A stretch of 64,000 nucleotides of DNA from Nitrospina sp. LS_NOB (GTDB lineage Bacteria; Nitrospinota; Nitrospinia; Nitrospinales; VA-1), in the NCBI GenBank assembly GCA_001542995.1, contig LFLA01000018.1, positions 37,501 through 101,500 of the forward strand, written 5' to 3'. The position numbers and the translations under genes are program-made. Of this stretch, positions 38,011 to 47,886 are shown piece by piece; position 1 is the first letter of the stretch, and each line of letters opens with the position of its first letter. The notes beneath the pieces are model-generated. The model was not told where the DNA came from and searched no databases. It saw nothing but the letters and a program-made list of their open reading frames with translations.

Positions 38011-40212
38011 GTGGCCGATTCAGAAATTTTCAATAGTTTAAAAAACGAAACCAGCCCTTATTTACTACAGCACGCCAGCAATCCAGTTGAATGGTACCCC
38101 TGGGGGCCGGAAGCCTTGGACAAAGCCAAGGCAGAAAATAAACCCATCTTCCTCAGTATTGGGTACTCCGCCTGCCACTGGTGCCATGTCATGGCCCATG
38201 AATCTTTTGAAAATGAAGATATCGCGAAAATCATGAATGAGAAGTTTATCAGCATCAAGGTGGATCGAGAAGAGCGACCAGATGTGGATGCTTTATACAT
38301 GAAAGCTCTGGTTGAACTGACCGGTCACGGTGGCTGGCCGCTCAGCATGTTTCTCACTGCCGATCAGAAACCCTATTTGGGCGGAACCTATTACCCTCCC
38401 TTCGCTAAATATAACCGCCCCGGGTTTGCCGAAGTCCTGCAACAAGCGCACGACTTGTTCACCGGCGATAAAGACCAACTTGAAACCCGGTCACAAAATA
38501 TTCTGCAAAAGATTTCCCAACAGAACCGGGCTGGCAAGGCGCGGGGAGTTCCCAACGATGAGATGATTCGAGGAGCTGTGGACATTTTGTCGGACCGTTT
38601 TGATGAGGATCATGGCGGGTTTGGCTCGGGCATGAAATTTCCGGAGCCCATGCACTACACCCTTTTGTTGCGGCATTGGGCCCAGACAGGTGACGCCCTC
38701 AATATTCTCGATAAGAGCTTGACGGCCATGGCGGAAGGAGGATTGTTCGACCAGTTGGGCGGCGGTTTTCACCGTTATTCGACCGACCGTAAGTGGCGGG
38801 TTCCCCATTTTGAAAAAATGCTTTACGACAATGGGCTGTTGGCAAAACTTTTTCTTGATATGTTTCAGGCCACCAAGCAGGACATTTATCAAGTCACAGC
38901 AAAAGAAACGTTCGCCTGGCTTTTGCGTGAAATGTTGTCGGATGAGGGTGCCTTTTATGCAAGTCAGGATGCGGACTCGGAAGGCAAGGAAGGCACTTGG
39001 TACACCTGGGAATTGAAAGAGGTCCTGAACCTGTTGGGACCCAAACACGCCAAGGTTTTTGCCCGGGCTTATGGCTTAGTTCCCCGTGGGCATCTTGATG
39101 GACGTAATGTCCTGCATATCAGCGAGCGGGTTGAACAATTGGTCGAAGCCGAAAGCATCCCCATTTTTGAGGCGGACCATATTTTGAAAAAGGCAAAGGA
39201 AACCCTTTTTCAAGCACGTGAGAAAAGACCGAAACCGGAACGCGATGAAAAAATTATCACCGCTTGGAATGGACTCATGATCACGGCTCTCGCGCATGGC
39301 TCTTCGGTGCTGGGCGATTCGAGTTATCTGGAATCGGCTTCTCGTTGCGCCGATTTTATCTGGTCCAAACAATGGCAGGCTGGAAAATTGTTGCGCGTTT
39401 ATAAAGATGGCCAAAGTAAGATCAACGGTTGTCTTGATGACTACGCCTATTTTCTTGAAGGACTGATCGCTATTTACGAGGCGGGGCTCGACAGCCGGTG
39501 GATCGTGCGAGCGCGGGAACTGGCAGACGCCATGATTGCAGAGTTCTGGGATGAAGGGGAGGGCGGGTTCTTTCTCGCCGGTCGTTCAGGGGAATCCCTG
39601 ATTTCCCCGTTAAAAAATCCTGCCGATGAGGCACTGCCATCTGCCAACGCGGTGGCGGCCCAGGCTTTGTTGAAACTGGGGCGGCTCACAGGCGAGGAAT
39701 CTTATATCCGTAAAACAGAAGAAACTTTAAATGCTTTTCGCGCCATGATGGAGAGAAGTCCGGCAGGTTTTACTGGGCTGTTATCGGCAATGAGCGCATC
39801 GGATCTTCCACCGACGGAGGTTGTCTTTGCTGGGTCTCGGGACCATGCGTCCTTCGATGAAATGTTGAAAGTCCTGCACGCCGATTACCGTCCAAATAAA
39901 GTTGTCCTGTGGAATGAAAACGAAACGTCTGGCGATCTGTTACCGTTGGCGCAAGGTAAAGCGGCAGAAATGGGCGAGCCCACCGTTTATCTTTGCCAGA
40001 ACACGACCTGCCACGCTCCGGTGCAAACCGGCACCGCTCTGAACAAACTTCTGGAAAGGCCGCAGGAGATTCGCCTGAACATTTTTAATCAGGAAAAGAA
40101 GAACGCCCAGATACTGGAGAAGGAGCAGGCCAACTTCATGGGTGTGATGGGAAATATATTCCAACAAATCGGCATCCAAAAACCCCCTAGCGGAGGTGGC
40201 AAGAAGCCGTGA
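38011..40212 (+). CDS. DUF255 thioredoxin-domain protein (YyaL/SPATA20-like), GTG start
   Basis: [65 protein letters not shown]. Confidence 0.95.
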   Translation: MADSEIFNSLKNETSPYLLQHASNPVEWYPWGPEALDKAKAENKPIFLSIGYSACHWCHVMAHESFENEDIAKIMNEKFISIKVDREERPDVDALYMKALVELTGHGGWPLSMFLTADQKPYLGGTYYPPFAKYNRPGFAEVLQQAHDLFTGDKDQLETRSQNILQKISQQNRAGKARGVPNDEMIRGAVDILSDRFDEDHGGFGSGMKFPEPMHYTLLLRHWAQTGDALNILDKSLTAMAEGGLFDQLGGGFHRYSTDRKWRVPHFEKMLYDNGLLAKLFLDMFQATKQDIYQVTAKETFAWLLREMLSDEGAFYASQDADSEGKEGTWYTWELKEVLNLLGPKHAKVFARAYGLVPRGHLDGRNVLHISERVEQLVEAESIPIFEADHILKKAKETLFQAREKRPKPERDEKIITAWNGLMITALAHGSSVLGDSSYLESASRCADFIWSKQWQAGKLLRVYKDGQSKINGCLDDYAYFLEGLIAIYEAGLDSRWIVRARELADAMIAEFWDEGEGGFFLAGRSGESLISPLKNPADEALPSANAVAAQALLKLGRLTGEESYIRKTEETLNAFRAMMERSPAGFTGLLSAMSASDLPPTEVVFAGSRDHASFDEMLKVLHADYRPNKVVLWNENETSGDLLPLAQGKAAEMGEPTVYLCQNTTCHAPVQTGTALNKLLERPQEIRLNIFNQEKKNAQILEKEQANFMGVMGNIFQQIGIQKPPSGGGKKP

Positions 40213-40321
40213 TATTCTTCCTTAGCTTTCGTGCCCCGGAGGGGTAAATAGCTTTTTCAGCTCTTTCTTAAAAGCCGCGCAATATCCACCATATTTCTTG
40301 TCAATCCAGTTGCATCCAACG

Positions 40322-41566
40322 CTAGTTGGTGAAAACCCGCCTTTGCAGGTAGATCTCGATGGTGTGCTTGGCATTGCTGGCCACGACGATATCGCTCATG
40401 CCACTGTGGTTATAATCGCCGCTGGTAATGGCTAATACGGTGCCGCCTTCGATCACATAATCACGGGTGGGGAATTTAAATGTTCCGTTGGCATTGCGGA
40501 CAACAATCGAGAAAGTACTGGATCGGGAATTGGCGACTGCAACATCCTTCAACTTGTCCGGATCAAAATGCCCCGTAATGAGAGCAAAAGGGCCACCCCC
40601 GGCTGAAAAGGCGACAGGGTCTTTGAAACTGCCGTCCCCGTTTGAAGTGAGCAGGTATAAATTGTCTCCCTGACCGGCGGCAAACACCAGATCGATTTTA
40701 CCGTCATCATTCATGTCACTGGCCACGATGGCTAGCGGCACCAGCTTTTCTGCCAGCCGTTTAGGTTTCTGAAAGGTCCCATCGCCGTTCCCGATAAACA
40801 GCCGGACAGAACTGGCGTTGGAACTGCTGGCCGCGAGGGCAATATCGAGGTGGCCGTCGTCATTGAAGTCTTCTGTCACTCCGGAAAAGGATCGGGAACC
40901 GGTCAGATAGGTTTCGCCTTTTTTAAAATGACCGTTTCCGGTGCCAAGATACAATTCCATTTCGTCAAAGGTCAGGGTGACGGCGGCATCCAGGTTGCCG
41001 TCCTGGTTGTAGTCACCGAGAATAATATTTAAAGGGACTTTGCCGGTTCGCGTGGGGATGGGTTTCAAGAACTTGCCGTTTCCTTTGCCGAGAAAAACTA
41101 AAAACCTTTCTGTTCCTCGGGAGTTGATCGCAATATCAGGGACTCCATCTCGATTAAAATCTCCCACCGCTGACATAGTCGGTTCGGCGGCGACGTTTAT
41201 AGTTAAGCCGGCATGAAAACTGCCGTCGCCTTTTCCATATAGGAGGGTGAGAGTGCCGTTCTTGGCGTTGGTGGAAACCAGATCCGGTTCTCCGTCCAGA
41301 TTTAAATCGGCGGTCAATAGATGGGCCGGGCCCTGACCCACCGGCATGACATCGAATTTGTAGAACAAATCAGGTGGCGGCTGTGGAAGGTCGCAGGCCG
41401 ACAGCAGCAAAACCGCGCCATATAAACCGGCCCATGACAGGTGTCGGAAAAAGTCGGAGCCGGGTTTCATCTTGAAAGTGGGTGGTTTTTTCACTATATT
41501 TGTTCGTTTAGGTTGCTTAAAATCCCTTGATTTTGTTGGGCGACTGTGTAAAAATTCGCCTTTCAC
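40322..41566 (-). CDS. FG-GAP/VCBS-repeat lipoprotein (probable start at 41470)
   Basis: LLLSACDLPQPPP lipobox; repeats ADLNLDGEPDLVSTNAKNGTLTLLYGKGDGSF, GDFNRDGVPDIAINSRG. Confidence 0.85.
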   Translation of the reverse strand: MKGEFLHSRPTKSRDFKQPKRTNIVKKPPTFKMKPGSDFFRHLSWAGLYGAVLLLSACDLPQPPPDLFYKFDVMPVGQGPAHLLTADLNLDGEPDLVSTNAKNGTLTLLYGKGDGSFHAGLTINVAAEPTMSAVGDFNRDGVPDIAINSRGTERFLVFLGKGNGKFLKPIPTRTGKVPLNIILGDYNQDGNLDAAVTLTFDEMELYLGTGNGHFKKGETYLTGSRSFSGVTEDFNDDGHLDIALAASSSNASSVRLFIGNGDGTFQKPKRLAEKLVPLAIVASDMNDDGKIDLVFAAGQGDNLYLLTSNGDGSFKDPVAFSAGGGPFALITGHFDPDKLKDVAVANSRSSTFSIVVRNANGTFKFPTRDYVIEGGTVLAITSGDYNHSGMSDIVVASNAKHTIEIYLQRRVFTN

Positions 41567-41681
41567 AGCTACTTATTATATAGTGAAAAAATAAATTTAG
41601 TTAAATCCCGTTCTTTACGTGCTTTAACCCCTCGTTCCAGATTTAGGCTGGGGCTATTCTTAACCCATGAGGAGGTATTCA

Positions 41682-42074
41682 TTGCGATCTTACCAGAGTG
41701 TCCTGATTCTCAAACCCGATATTGATGAAGCACGTGTTGCTGTAGCCTTGGAAAAAATAGGCGAGTTCATCAAGAGCAACGGAGGTGCGTGTCTTAAAAT
41801 CGAAAACTGGGGTAAAAAACGCCTCGCCTACCGGGTAAAGAAAAACAGATTCGGGATATACCTGAACCTTTATCACACCCTTGAATCCGCTAAAGTCTCC
41901 GATCTGGAAAATAAATACAAGTTGTTCGACTTGATCATAAAATATATGGTGCTCCGGTTGGAGGATGATGAGTTGGAAAGAGCCCTCGGCAAGGAAAGTG
42001 AAACCGAGGAGGCGGCTTCCGCCAATGGTGATGATAAAGCTGAAAAGAAAACTGAAACGAAAAAAGACTCCTGA
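41682..42074 (+). CDS. rpsF: 30S ribosomal protein S6 (likely TTG start after gaggagg)
   Basis: LRSYQSVLILKPDIDEARVAVALEKIGEFIKSNGG...WGKKRLAYRVKKNRFGIYLNLY; order rpsF-ssb-rpsR. Confidence 0.93.
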   Translation: MRSYQSVLILKPDIDEARVAVALEKIGEFIKSNGGACLKIENWGKKRLAYRVKKNRFGIYLNLYHTLESAKVSDLENKYKLFDLIIKYMVLRLEDDELERALGKESETEEAASANGDDKAEKKTETKKDS

Positions 42075-42101
42075 TTAACAAAGTAACAATAAGGATTTGA
42101 T

Positions 42102-42494
42102 ATGGCTTCGTTCAACAAGGTACTTCTGATGGGCAACCTGACCCGGGATCCTGAACTGCGTTATACCGCAAGTGGTGCGGCCGTTGCCAGTTTTGGCCTT
42201 GCGGTCAATCGCAAGTTCAAGCAGGGCGAGGAATGGAAAGATGAGGTCTGTTTTGTCGATATCACGGTTTGGGCCAAGCAAGGTGAGAATTGTGCACAAT
42301 ACCTGAATAAGGGCAGTCTGGTTTTTCTTGAAGGCCGACTGAACTATCAGACTTGGGAAGCAGATGGTGGGCAGAAGCGAAGCAAGCTTGAAGTGGTCGC
42401 TAATAATGTGCAGTTCTTGACCCGTCAGGGAGATAAAGTGAGTATGAATACTGACTCGACTTCTGCCCCGGCCGCTGACGATATTCCATTTTAA
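42102..42494 (+). CDS. ssb: Single-stranded DNA-binding protein
   Basis: MASFNKVLLMGNLTRDPELRYTASGAAVASFGLAVNRKF...ending DDIPF. Confidence 0.97.
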   Translation: MASFNKVLLMGNLTRDPELRYTASGAAVASFGLAVNRKFKQGEEWKDEVCFVDITVWAKQGENCAQYLNKGSLVFLEGRLNYQTWEADGGQKRSKLEVVANNVQFLTRQGDKVSMNTDSTSAPAADDIPF

Positions 42495-42521
42495 TAAAAC
42501 TACTAAAAGAAGAAGAGTGTT

Positions 42522-42764
42522 ATGCCAGAAACAAAAAAACGTTCATTTTTTTCGCAAAAAATTTGCCGGTTTTGCAACGACGACCAGAGCAAGGTTTATA
42601 TCGATTTTTTCGATATCAAGGCATTGAAACCGCTGATTTCTGAAAGAGGCAAGATCGTGCCTTCGCGAATCTCGGGGAATTGTGCCAAGTGTCAGAGAAT
42701 TTTGACCCGGGCGATCAAAAAAGCCAGGAACATTGCTTTATTACCGTTTGCAGTTGAGCATTAG
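42522..42764 (+). CDS. rpsR: 30S ribosomal protein S18
   Basis: [62 protein letters not shown]. Confidence 0.97.
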   Translation: MPETKKRSFFSQKICRFCNDDQSKVYIDFFDIKALKPLISERGKIVPSRISGNCAKCQRILTRAIKKARNIALLPFAVEH

Positions 42765-42766
42765 AC

Positions 42767-43714
42767 TTGGCTGAGTCATCACCACCAAAAAACCTGCTGG
42801 TACCTGTAGTTCTGGTTTTTGCTCTCTTTTTTGCTTTGATGGTGTTTCCACCATTAGGGGCGTTGGTCGGGGTTTTATCCCCTTTTCCTCTCGTCTTTAT
42901 TTATTTGCAGAGGGGCAGGCAGGTTGGCATTGCTCTTGTAGCTTTGGTTTTTGCGGTGCTCCTGTTGCTGATCGGGATTAACCAGGCCATGTTGTTTTTA
43001 GCTGAGTATGCGCTAATGGCTCTGGTGCTGGGGGAAATGATCCGAATCCGGTTGTCGGCAGACCGGTGCATCGCTACCAGTGCTTTGGCATCGGGTTTTA
43101 TGTCGATCGTTCTATTGGTGGCCTTGTTCGGCGATCAGGACACATCAATGAGAGAGTTTTTTGAGACGCAAGTTCGCGCTCATTTTTCCCAGTCGATGGA
43201 GGCCTTCGAGTCCATGGGCGAGGACAAAGCCGAGGTTGCGGAGATGAAGGCATTCGCAGAACGGGCTGCTGAGGGTTTTGCGGCGTCTTATCCGGCCTTT
43301 TTGTTGATCGGGTCTTTGATTGGCGCGGCGACCAATTACGCATTGGTGCGAATCGCCTGGAGGCGGCTTTATGGGCCGGGCCTGTTTTCGGAGAGAGCAT
43401 TCTCCCAATGGATTTGTCCAGACAACCTGGTCTGGGGTTTCATATTGTCGGGAGCGGCTTTGTTCCTGGGGCAGGGCATGGTCGCAGATGCCGGGCTCAA
43501 TATCTTTATGGTGATGCTTTGCATCTACTTTGCTCAGGGGCTCAGCATTGTCGTTCACTTTTTGAAAGCCAGGAAGGTTCCGACTTTTTTTTGGTTTGTT
43601 CTTTTTATATTAATTTTTGTGCAACCTCTTTTAATTGGATTGGTGGCTGGGTTGGGCGTGTTTGATATCTGGGTGGATTTTAGAAAGCTAAGAACCGTTG
43701 AAGATATAAATTGA
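42767..43714 (+). CDS. DUF2232/YybS-like membrane protein
   Basis: Polytopic protein between rpsR and rplI, a conserved neighbourhood. Confidence 0.8.
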   Translation: MAESSPPKNLLVPVVLVFALFFALMVFPPLGALVGVLSPFPLVFIYLQRGRQVGIALVALVFAVLLLLIGINQAMLFLAEYALMALVLGEMIRIRLSADRCIATSALASGFMSIVLLVALFGDQDTSMREFFETQVRAHFSQSMEAFESMGEDKAEVAEMKAFAERAAEGFAASYPAFLLIGSLIGAATNYALVRIAWRRLYGPGLFSERAFSQWICPDNLVWGFILSGAALFLGQGMVADAGLNIFMVMLCIYFAQGLSIVVHFLKARKVPTFFWFVLFILIFVQPLLIGLVAGLGVFDIWVDFRKLRTVEDIN

Positions 43715-43745
43715 AAACACTCTGATCCTCAGGAAAGGAAAACTT

Positions 43746-44273
43746 ATGAAGCTGTTGTTGAAAGAAGATGTGGATGGCCTCGGATTTTGTGGCGATGAGG
43801 TAGAGGTTAAAGACGGATATGGGAGGAACTTCCTGATCCCCAAGGGCAAGGCTTTGCTTGCTACCCCTAATAATCTTAAAGCTTTTAATCATCAGAAACG
43901 TGTGATCCAGGGCAAAGTGACAAAGGTGATTGCTGCGGCTCAGACTATTGCTGATGAAATTGCAAAGGTGACCTGCTCGGTCAAGAAAAAGGTCGGCGAT
44001 ACCGGAAAGATGTTTGGTTCGGTGACGGCGCAGGAAGTTGCTGACTTGCTAAAAGACCAGGGTGTGGATATTGATCGGCGTAAAATTCAAATTGCCGAGC
44101 CTATTAAAAAATCCGGAGAATATAAAATTCCTGTCAAGCTCCATTCGGAAGTGACAGCGGAAATCAAACTTGTTGTTGAAGGGGAGCAGGAAGTTGTAGC
44201 GCCTGCAGAACCCGCTGAACCCGCCCCGGAAGTTAAAGAAGAAGGGGAGGCTGAAGTAGAAGTTAAAGAATAG
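43746..44273 (+). CDS. rplI: 50S ribosomal protein L9
   Basis: MKLLLKEDVDGLGFCGDEVEVKDGYGRNFLIPKGKALLAT. Confidence 0.96.
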   Translation: MKLLLKEDVDGLGFCGDEVEVKDGYGRNFLIPKGKALLATPNNLKAFNHQKRVIQGKVTKVIAAAQTIADEIAKVTCSVKKKVGDTGKMFGSVTAQEVADLLKDQGVDIDRRKIQIAEPIKKSGEYKIPVKLHSEVTAEIKLVVEGEQEVVAPAEPAEPAPEVKEEGEAEVEVKE

Positions 44274-44300
44274 TAAAGAGGCCTTTACCCTGAAAGAATT

Positions 44301-45692
44301 ATGGCTGATGCCCTGACCGACATTTCTCTGAACAAATTGCCTCCTTATAACAAGGAGGCGGAGCAGAGTGTTCTGGGTGCCTGCCTGCACTCAGAAGATG
44401 CGATCGCTAAAGCTCTTGAAATTTTGAGCGCAGAGGACTTCTACAAGTCCACCCATAAAAAAATATTTTCTGTAATGCGGGAACAGTTTGAAGGCAATGA
44501 GCCGATAGACGTTCTTGCGTTAGCAGATAAGCTCAAAAGAAAAAATGAGCTGGAAGAGGTGGGGGGCATCGAATACCTGACCCTTCTTGAAGATTTTGTA
44601 CCCACCTCTACAGCAGTAGTCCACCACGCTAAAATCCTCCGCGAAAAAAAAATTCTCCGGGATCTGATTCAAACTGCAACAGAGATTGTTTCTAGTAGTT
44701 ACAGCGACAGTGATGATGTGGATACCCTGCTTGATAAAGCCGAGCAGTCCATTTTCGAAATCTCCGAAAAAAGAACCAAACCAAGCTTTTACAAACTCCC
44801 AGAGATTGTTAAGAAGGGTTTGTCGGATATGGAAAAACTTGCCCAGGAACCGGGAATGGTTACCGGTGTGCCTTCGGGGTTTACCGACTTGGATAATATG
44901 ACAGCGGGGTTTCAAAAATCTGATCTGATCGTTCTGGCGGCACGGCCCAGTATGGGTAAAACCAGTTTTGCTCTGGATATCGCCCGTTATGTGTCTTTGA
45001 ATAAAAAAATTCCCACAGCTTTTTTCAGTCTCGAAATGTCGAAGGAACAATTGGGAATGCGGCTTTTGTGTTCCAAGGCGCAAGTGGACTCTGCTAAAGT
45101 TCGTACTGGTTATCTGGCGAAGAGTGATTGGCCTAAAGTGCATGACGCCGGTAGGGAACTCGCGGAAGCGCAATTGTTCATCGACGACAGCCCGGCTTTG
45201 TCGGTGCTGGATATACGTGCCCGCTCCCGCAGGCTCGCCGCCGAACAACCTCTCGGACTGATTATTGTGGACTATATGCAATTGATGCAGGGACGGGGGA
45301 AGAGCGAAAGTCGGCAACTGGAAGTCTCAGAAATCTCGAGAGGACTCAAAGCCCTGGCCAAAGAGGTAAATGCCCCGATACTGGCGCTTTCCCAGTTGAG
45401 CCGAGCGGTTGAGAGCCGGACGGATAAGCGGCCGCTCTTGTCGGATCTTAGGGAATCGGGGTCGATTGAACAGGATGCAGATGTGGTCATGTTTATTTAC
45501 CGAGATGTCGTATACAACCCCAAATCGGACGACCCGGGTAAAACAGAAATCTTGGTTCGCAAACAAAGAAACGGTCCTATAGGAGAGGTGCTCTTACACT
45601 TTGAAAACCAATACACACGCTTCTACGATAGAAGCACCCGTGCGGATGTTCCACCCGAAGCGGGCTCTTCAGATTTTGATCCTGTCTTTTAA
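44301..45692 (+). CDS. dnaB: Replicative DNA helicase
   Basis: LPPYNKEAEQSVLGACL...LIVLAARPSMGKTSFALDIA...IVDYMQLMQG. Confidence 0.97.
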   Translation: MADALTDISLNKLPPYNKEAEQSVLGACLHSEDAIAKALEILSAEDFYKSTHKKIFSVMREQFEGNEPIDVLALADKLKRKNELEEVGGIEYLTLLEDFVPTSTAVVHHAKILREKKILRDLIQTATEIVSSSYSDSDDVDTLLDKAEQSIFEISEKRTKPSFYKLPEIVKKGLSDMEKLAQEPGMVTGVPSGFTDLDNMTAGFQKSDLIVLAARPSMGKTSFALDIARYVSLNKKIPTAFFSLEMSKEQLGMRLLCSKAQVDSAKVRTGYLAKSDWPKVHDAGRELAEAQLFIDDSPALSVLDIRARSRRLAAEQPLGLIIVDYMQLMQGRGKSESRQLEVSEISRGLKALAKEVNAPILALSQLSRAVESRTDKRPLLSDLRESGSIEQDADVVMFIYRDVVYNPKSDDPGKTEILVRKQRNGPIGEVLLHFENQYTRFYDRSTRADVPPEAGSSDFDPVF

Positions 45693-45726
45693 TCGCAAGC
45701 TTTCTTCGCAAAACAGAAGGACTTCA

Positions 45727-46611
45727 ATGAAGTCCATAATCTATTTTCTGCCGGTGTTTTTATTATTGATGCTTTGGCCCCTACATGGTGAGGCCCAACC
45801 GCATCCCAGTGGTTTTCAGTTGCCCGCAAAAGCCAAAGCCGATTTTTATTTTTCTCAGGGAAAGTTTAAAGAGGCTCTTGAAATTTATAAATCGGTCTTA
45901 GATGATGAGACCAATCCCGGTTATATTTTCCGCAATATGGTGAAGACTTGGAATGCTATGGGGGCTCTTGACGAAGCAGAGGAATTTTTGGGCGAATACC
46001 GCCGGTCTCACGAAAACTCGTCCTCAGCCTGGTATGCATTGGGCTATCTACATTATGTAAAGGGTGAAGATCGAAAAGCCGAAGAGTTATTTAAGCAGGC
46101 GACAGAACTGGACCCGGAGAATGGCCTGGCCTGGAATAATTGGGCGGCTTCTCTTGTAAACGGTAAACAATTGCAGGAAGCGTTGGAAAAAGTGCGAACC
46201 GCGATTCGAACCAACCCGAAAGAGTTGATGTTTTTTTTCAACCTGAAGAAAATCTTTGAAGAGATGGGTGAAGGACAACGGTTTGAAGCGGAATATAATG
46301 ACTCTTTAAAAGAGGGGGCGCAGCCTTTGGCCTGGAGCTATGGAAAGGCCCTTGCCCGATCGATTCGGCAGAATGCATTTCGTGACTACGATAAAGGAAG
46401 TTTAGCCGAAGCGATTGCCGGTTTTAAAAAAATGCTGAATATTTACCGGGAAATTGGTGATGTTAATGGGCAGATCCCCGCCTTATTCAGCCTTGGCCTG
46501 CTCCATGAAGAAAATGGAGATGTCCAAAAAAGCCAGGATTTTTTCAGACAGGTGTTGTCGATCAACCCGGATCATATTCAGGCCGGAGATAAAATAAAAT
46601 CTGTAGATTAG
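45727..46611 (+). CDS. TPR-repeat protein
   Basis: MKSIIYFLPVFLLLMLWPLHGEAQ signal peptide then TPR motifs. Confidence 0.85.
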   Translation: MKSIIYFLPVFLLLMLWPLHGEAQPHPSGFQLPAKAKADFYFSQGKFKEALEIYKSVLDDETNPGYIFRNMVKTWNAMGALDEAEEFLGEYRRSHENSSSAWYALGYLHYVKGEDRKAEELFKQATELDPENGLAWNNWAASLVNGKQLQEALEKVRTAIRTNPKELMFFFNLKKIFEEMGEGQRFEAEYNDSLKEGAQPLAWSYGKALARSIRQNAFRDYDKGSLAEAIAGFKKMLNIYREIGDVNGQIPALFSLGLLHEENGDVQKSQDFFRQVLSINPDHIQAGDKIKSVD

Positions 46612-46773
46612 ACTGGAGAGCTTCATTTAGAGCCACTTTTACGGGCATGAAAGGCAGGGCTTTTGTGTTTATTTCCTTTTTGGCTGGGCTGATTTAAGTA
46701 TTGACAAATAAGAGGTTTAAGCGATACCATTCGAGATGTTGTGCGTGTTTCTAACTGCTGCCAAGGAGGCAAA

Positions 46774-47703
46774 GTGGGCAAAGATGAAGTAACCATAGTA
46801 ATTTTTCCTGGAACGGCGGGCTCCCCTAAAAAATTGCGCTTGGAGAAACGTTTTGTAAAGTTTGGCGTTTTGGTGTCTTTTGTTGTTTTGATAGGGTTTC
46901 TGGGGTCTACGTTTTATTTTGCCCAGCAATATTTGCGGTTGCAAGGTAGTGAAACCGAGTTGGTCAAACTTCGTCGGGACTCAAAAATCCGCAAAATCCA
47001 GGTAGAAAAATTTGCCCAGCAGGTAAAAAACTTTAAGACAGAGATGGCCCGGCTGGAACGATTTGAGAAAAAGCTTCGGGTTATTACGGCTCTGGAAAAT
47101 TCGCCCAAATCGGTTGAGAAAAACTGGGGCGTTGGCGGGCCTTATGGATTGAGCACTAACAGCTTCATGACGGCTATGGGCCGAGGTGCGGCCAGTATGG
47201 TGGATCGTTTATCTAATGAACTGGATCATTTAGGCAGGCAGGCTAAAATTCAGACTATCAGCTTTCAGGAGCTGGATGATTTCTTTAAGAATCAAAAATC
47301 TTTTCTTTCTTCAACCCCTTCGATCTGGCCGACTCGCGGTTGGGTGACCTCCAGTTTTGGTTTTCGAAAATCTCCTTTTACAGGTTTAAGGGAAAAACAT
47401 GAGGGCTGGGATATTGCGGCCCGAACCGGGGCTCCAGTGCGTGCTACGGCAGATGGTGTGGTGGTCGTGGAAGGAAGAGAATATGGATATGGAAACATGA
47501 TTGAGATCGACCATGGTTATGGCATTATTACCCGATATGGTCACAACTCCAAACATCTGGTTAAAGTGGGAGACCGTGTCAAGCGAGGACAGGTGGTTTC
47601 GCTGGTTGGAAATACCGGGCGAAGCACTGGGCCTCATCTCCACTATGAAGTGTTGCTCAACGGTGTGCCGGTCACTCCCAAGAACTATATTTTAGAAGAA
47701 TAG
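46774..47703 (+). CDS. M23-family peptidase (LytM domain), GTG start
   Basis: RBS aaggagg before GTG at 46774; VTSSFGFRKSPFTGLREKHEGWDIAARTGAPVRATADGVV...TGRSTGPHLHYEVLLNG. Confidence 0.92.
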   Translation: MGKDEVTIVIFPGTAGSPKKLRLEKRFVKFGVLVSFVVLIGFLGSTFYFAQQYLRLQGSETELVKLRRDSKIRKIQVEKFAQQVKNFKTEMARLERFEKKLRVITALENSPKSVEKNWGVGGPYGLSTNSFMTAMGRGAASMVDRLSNELDHLGRQAKIQTISFQELDDFFKNQKSFLSSTPSIWPTRGWVTSSFGFRKSPFTGLREKHEGWDIAARTGAPVRATADGVVVVEGREYGYGNMIEIDHGYGIITRYGHNSKHLVKVGDRVKRGQVVSLVGNTGRSTGPHLHYEVLLNGVPVTPKNYILEE

Positions 47704-47886
47704 GTCGTCCTTTGGCGATCATTGAATCGCCAGGTTTCGAGCCACCTTTTTCCCCACCGATACCTCGAATTTTTCTATATGCATCCTTAATGGGCGAGGG
47801 TTTGGCCTTGATGGCCAAGGTCTAAGATTCCCCTGTATTACTATTGTTCTAAATTTCAAACTATAAATTAATATTCAGGATTTGAT

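Noticed and set aside
44520-45317. 265-aa minus-strand ORF in dnaB
   Set aside because: Antisense to a clear DnaB helicase; no motif support.
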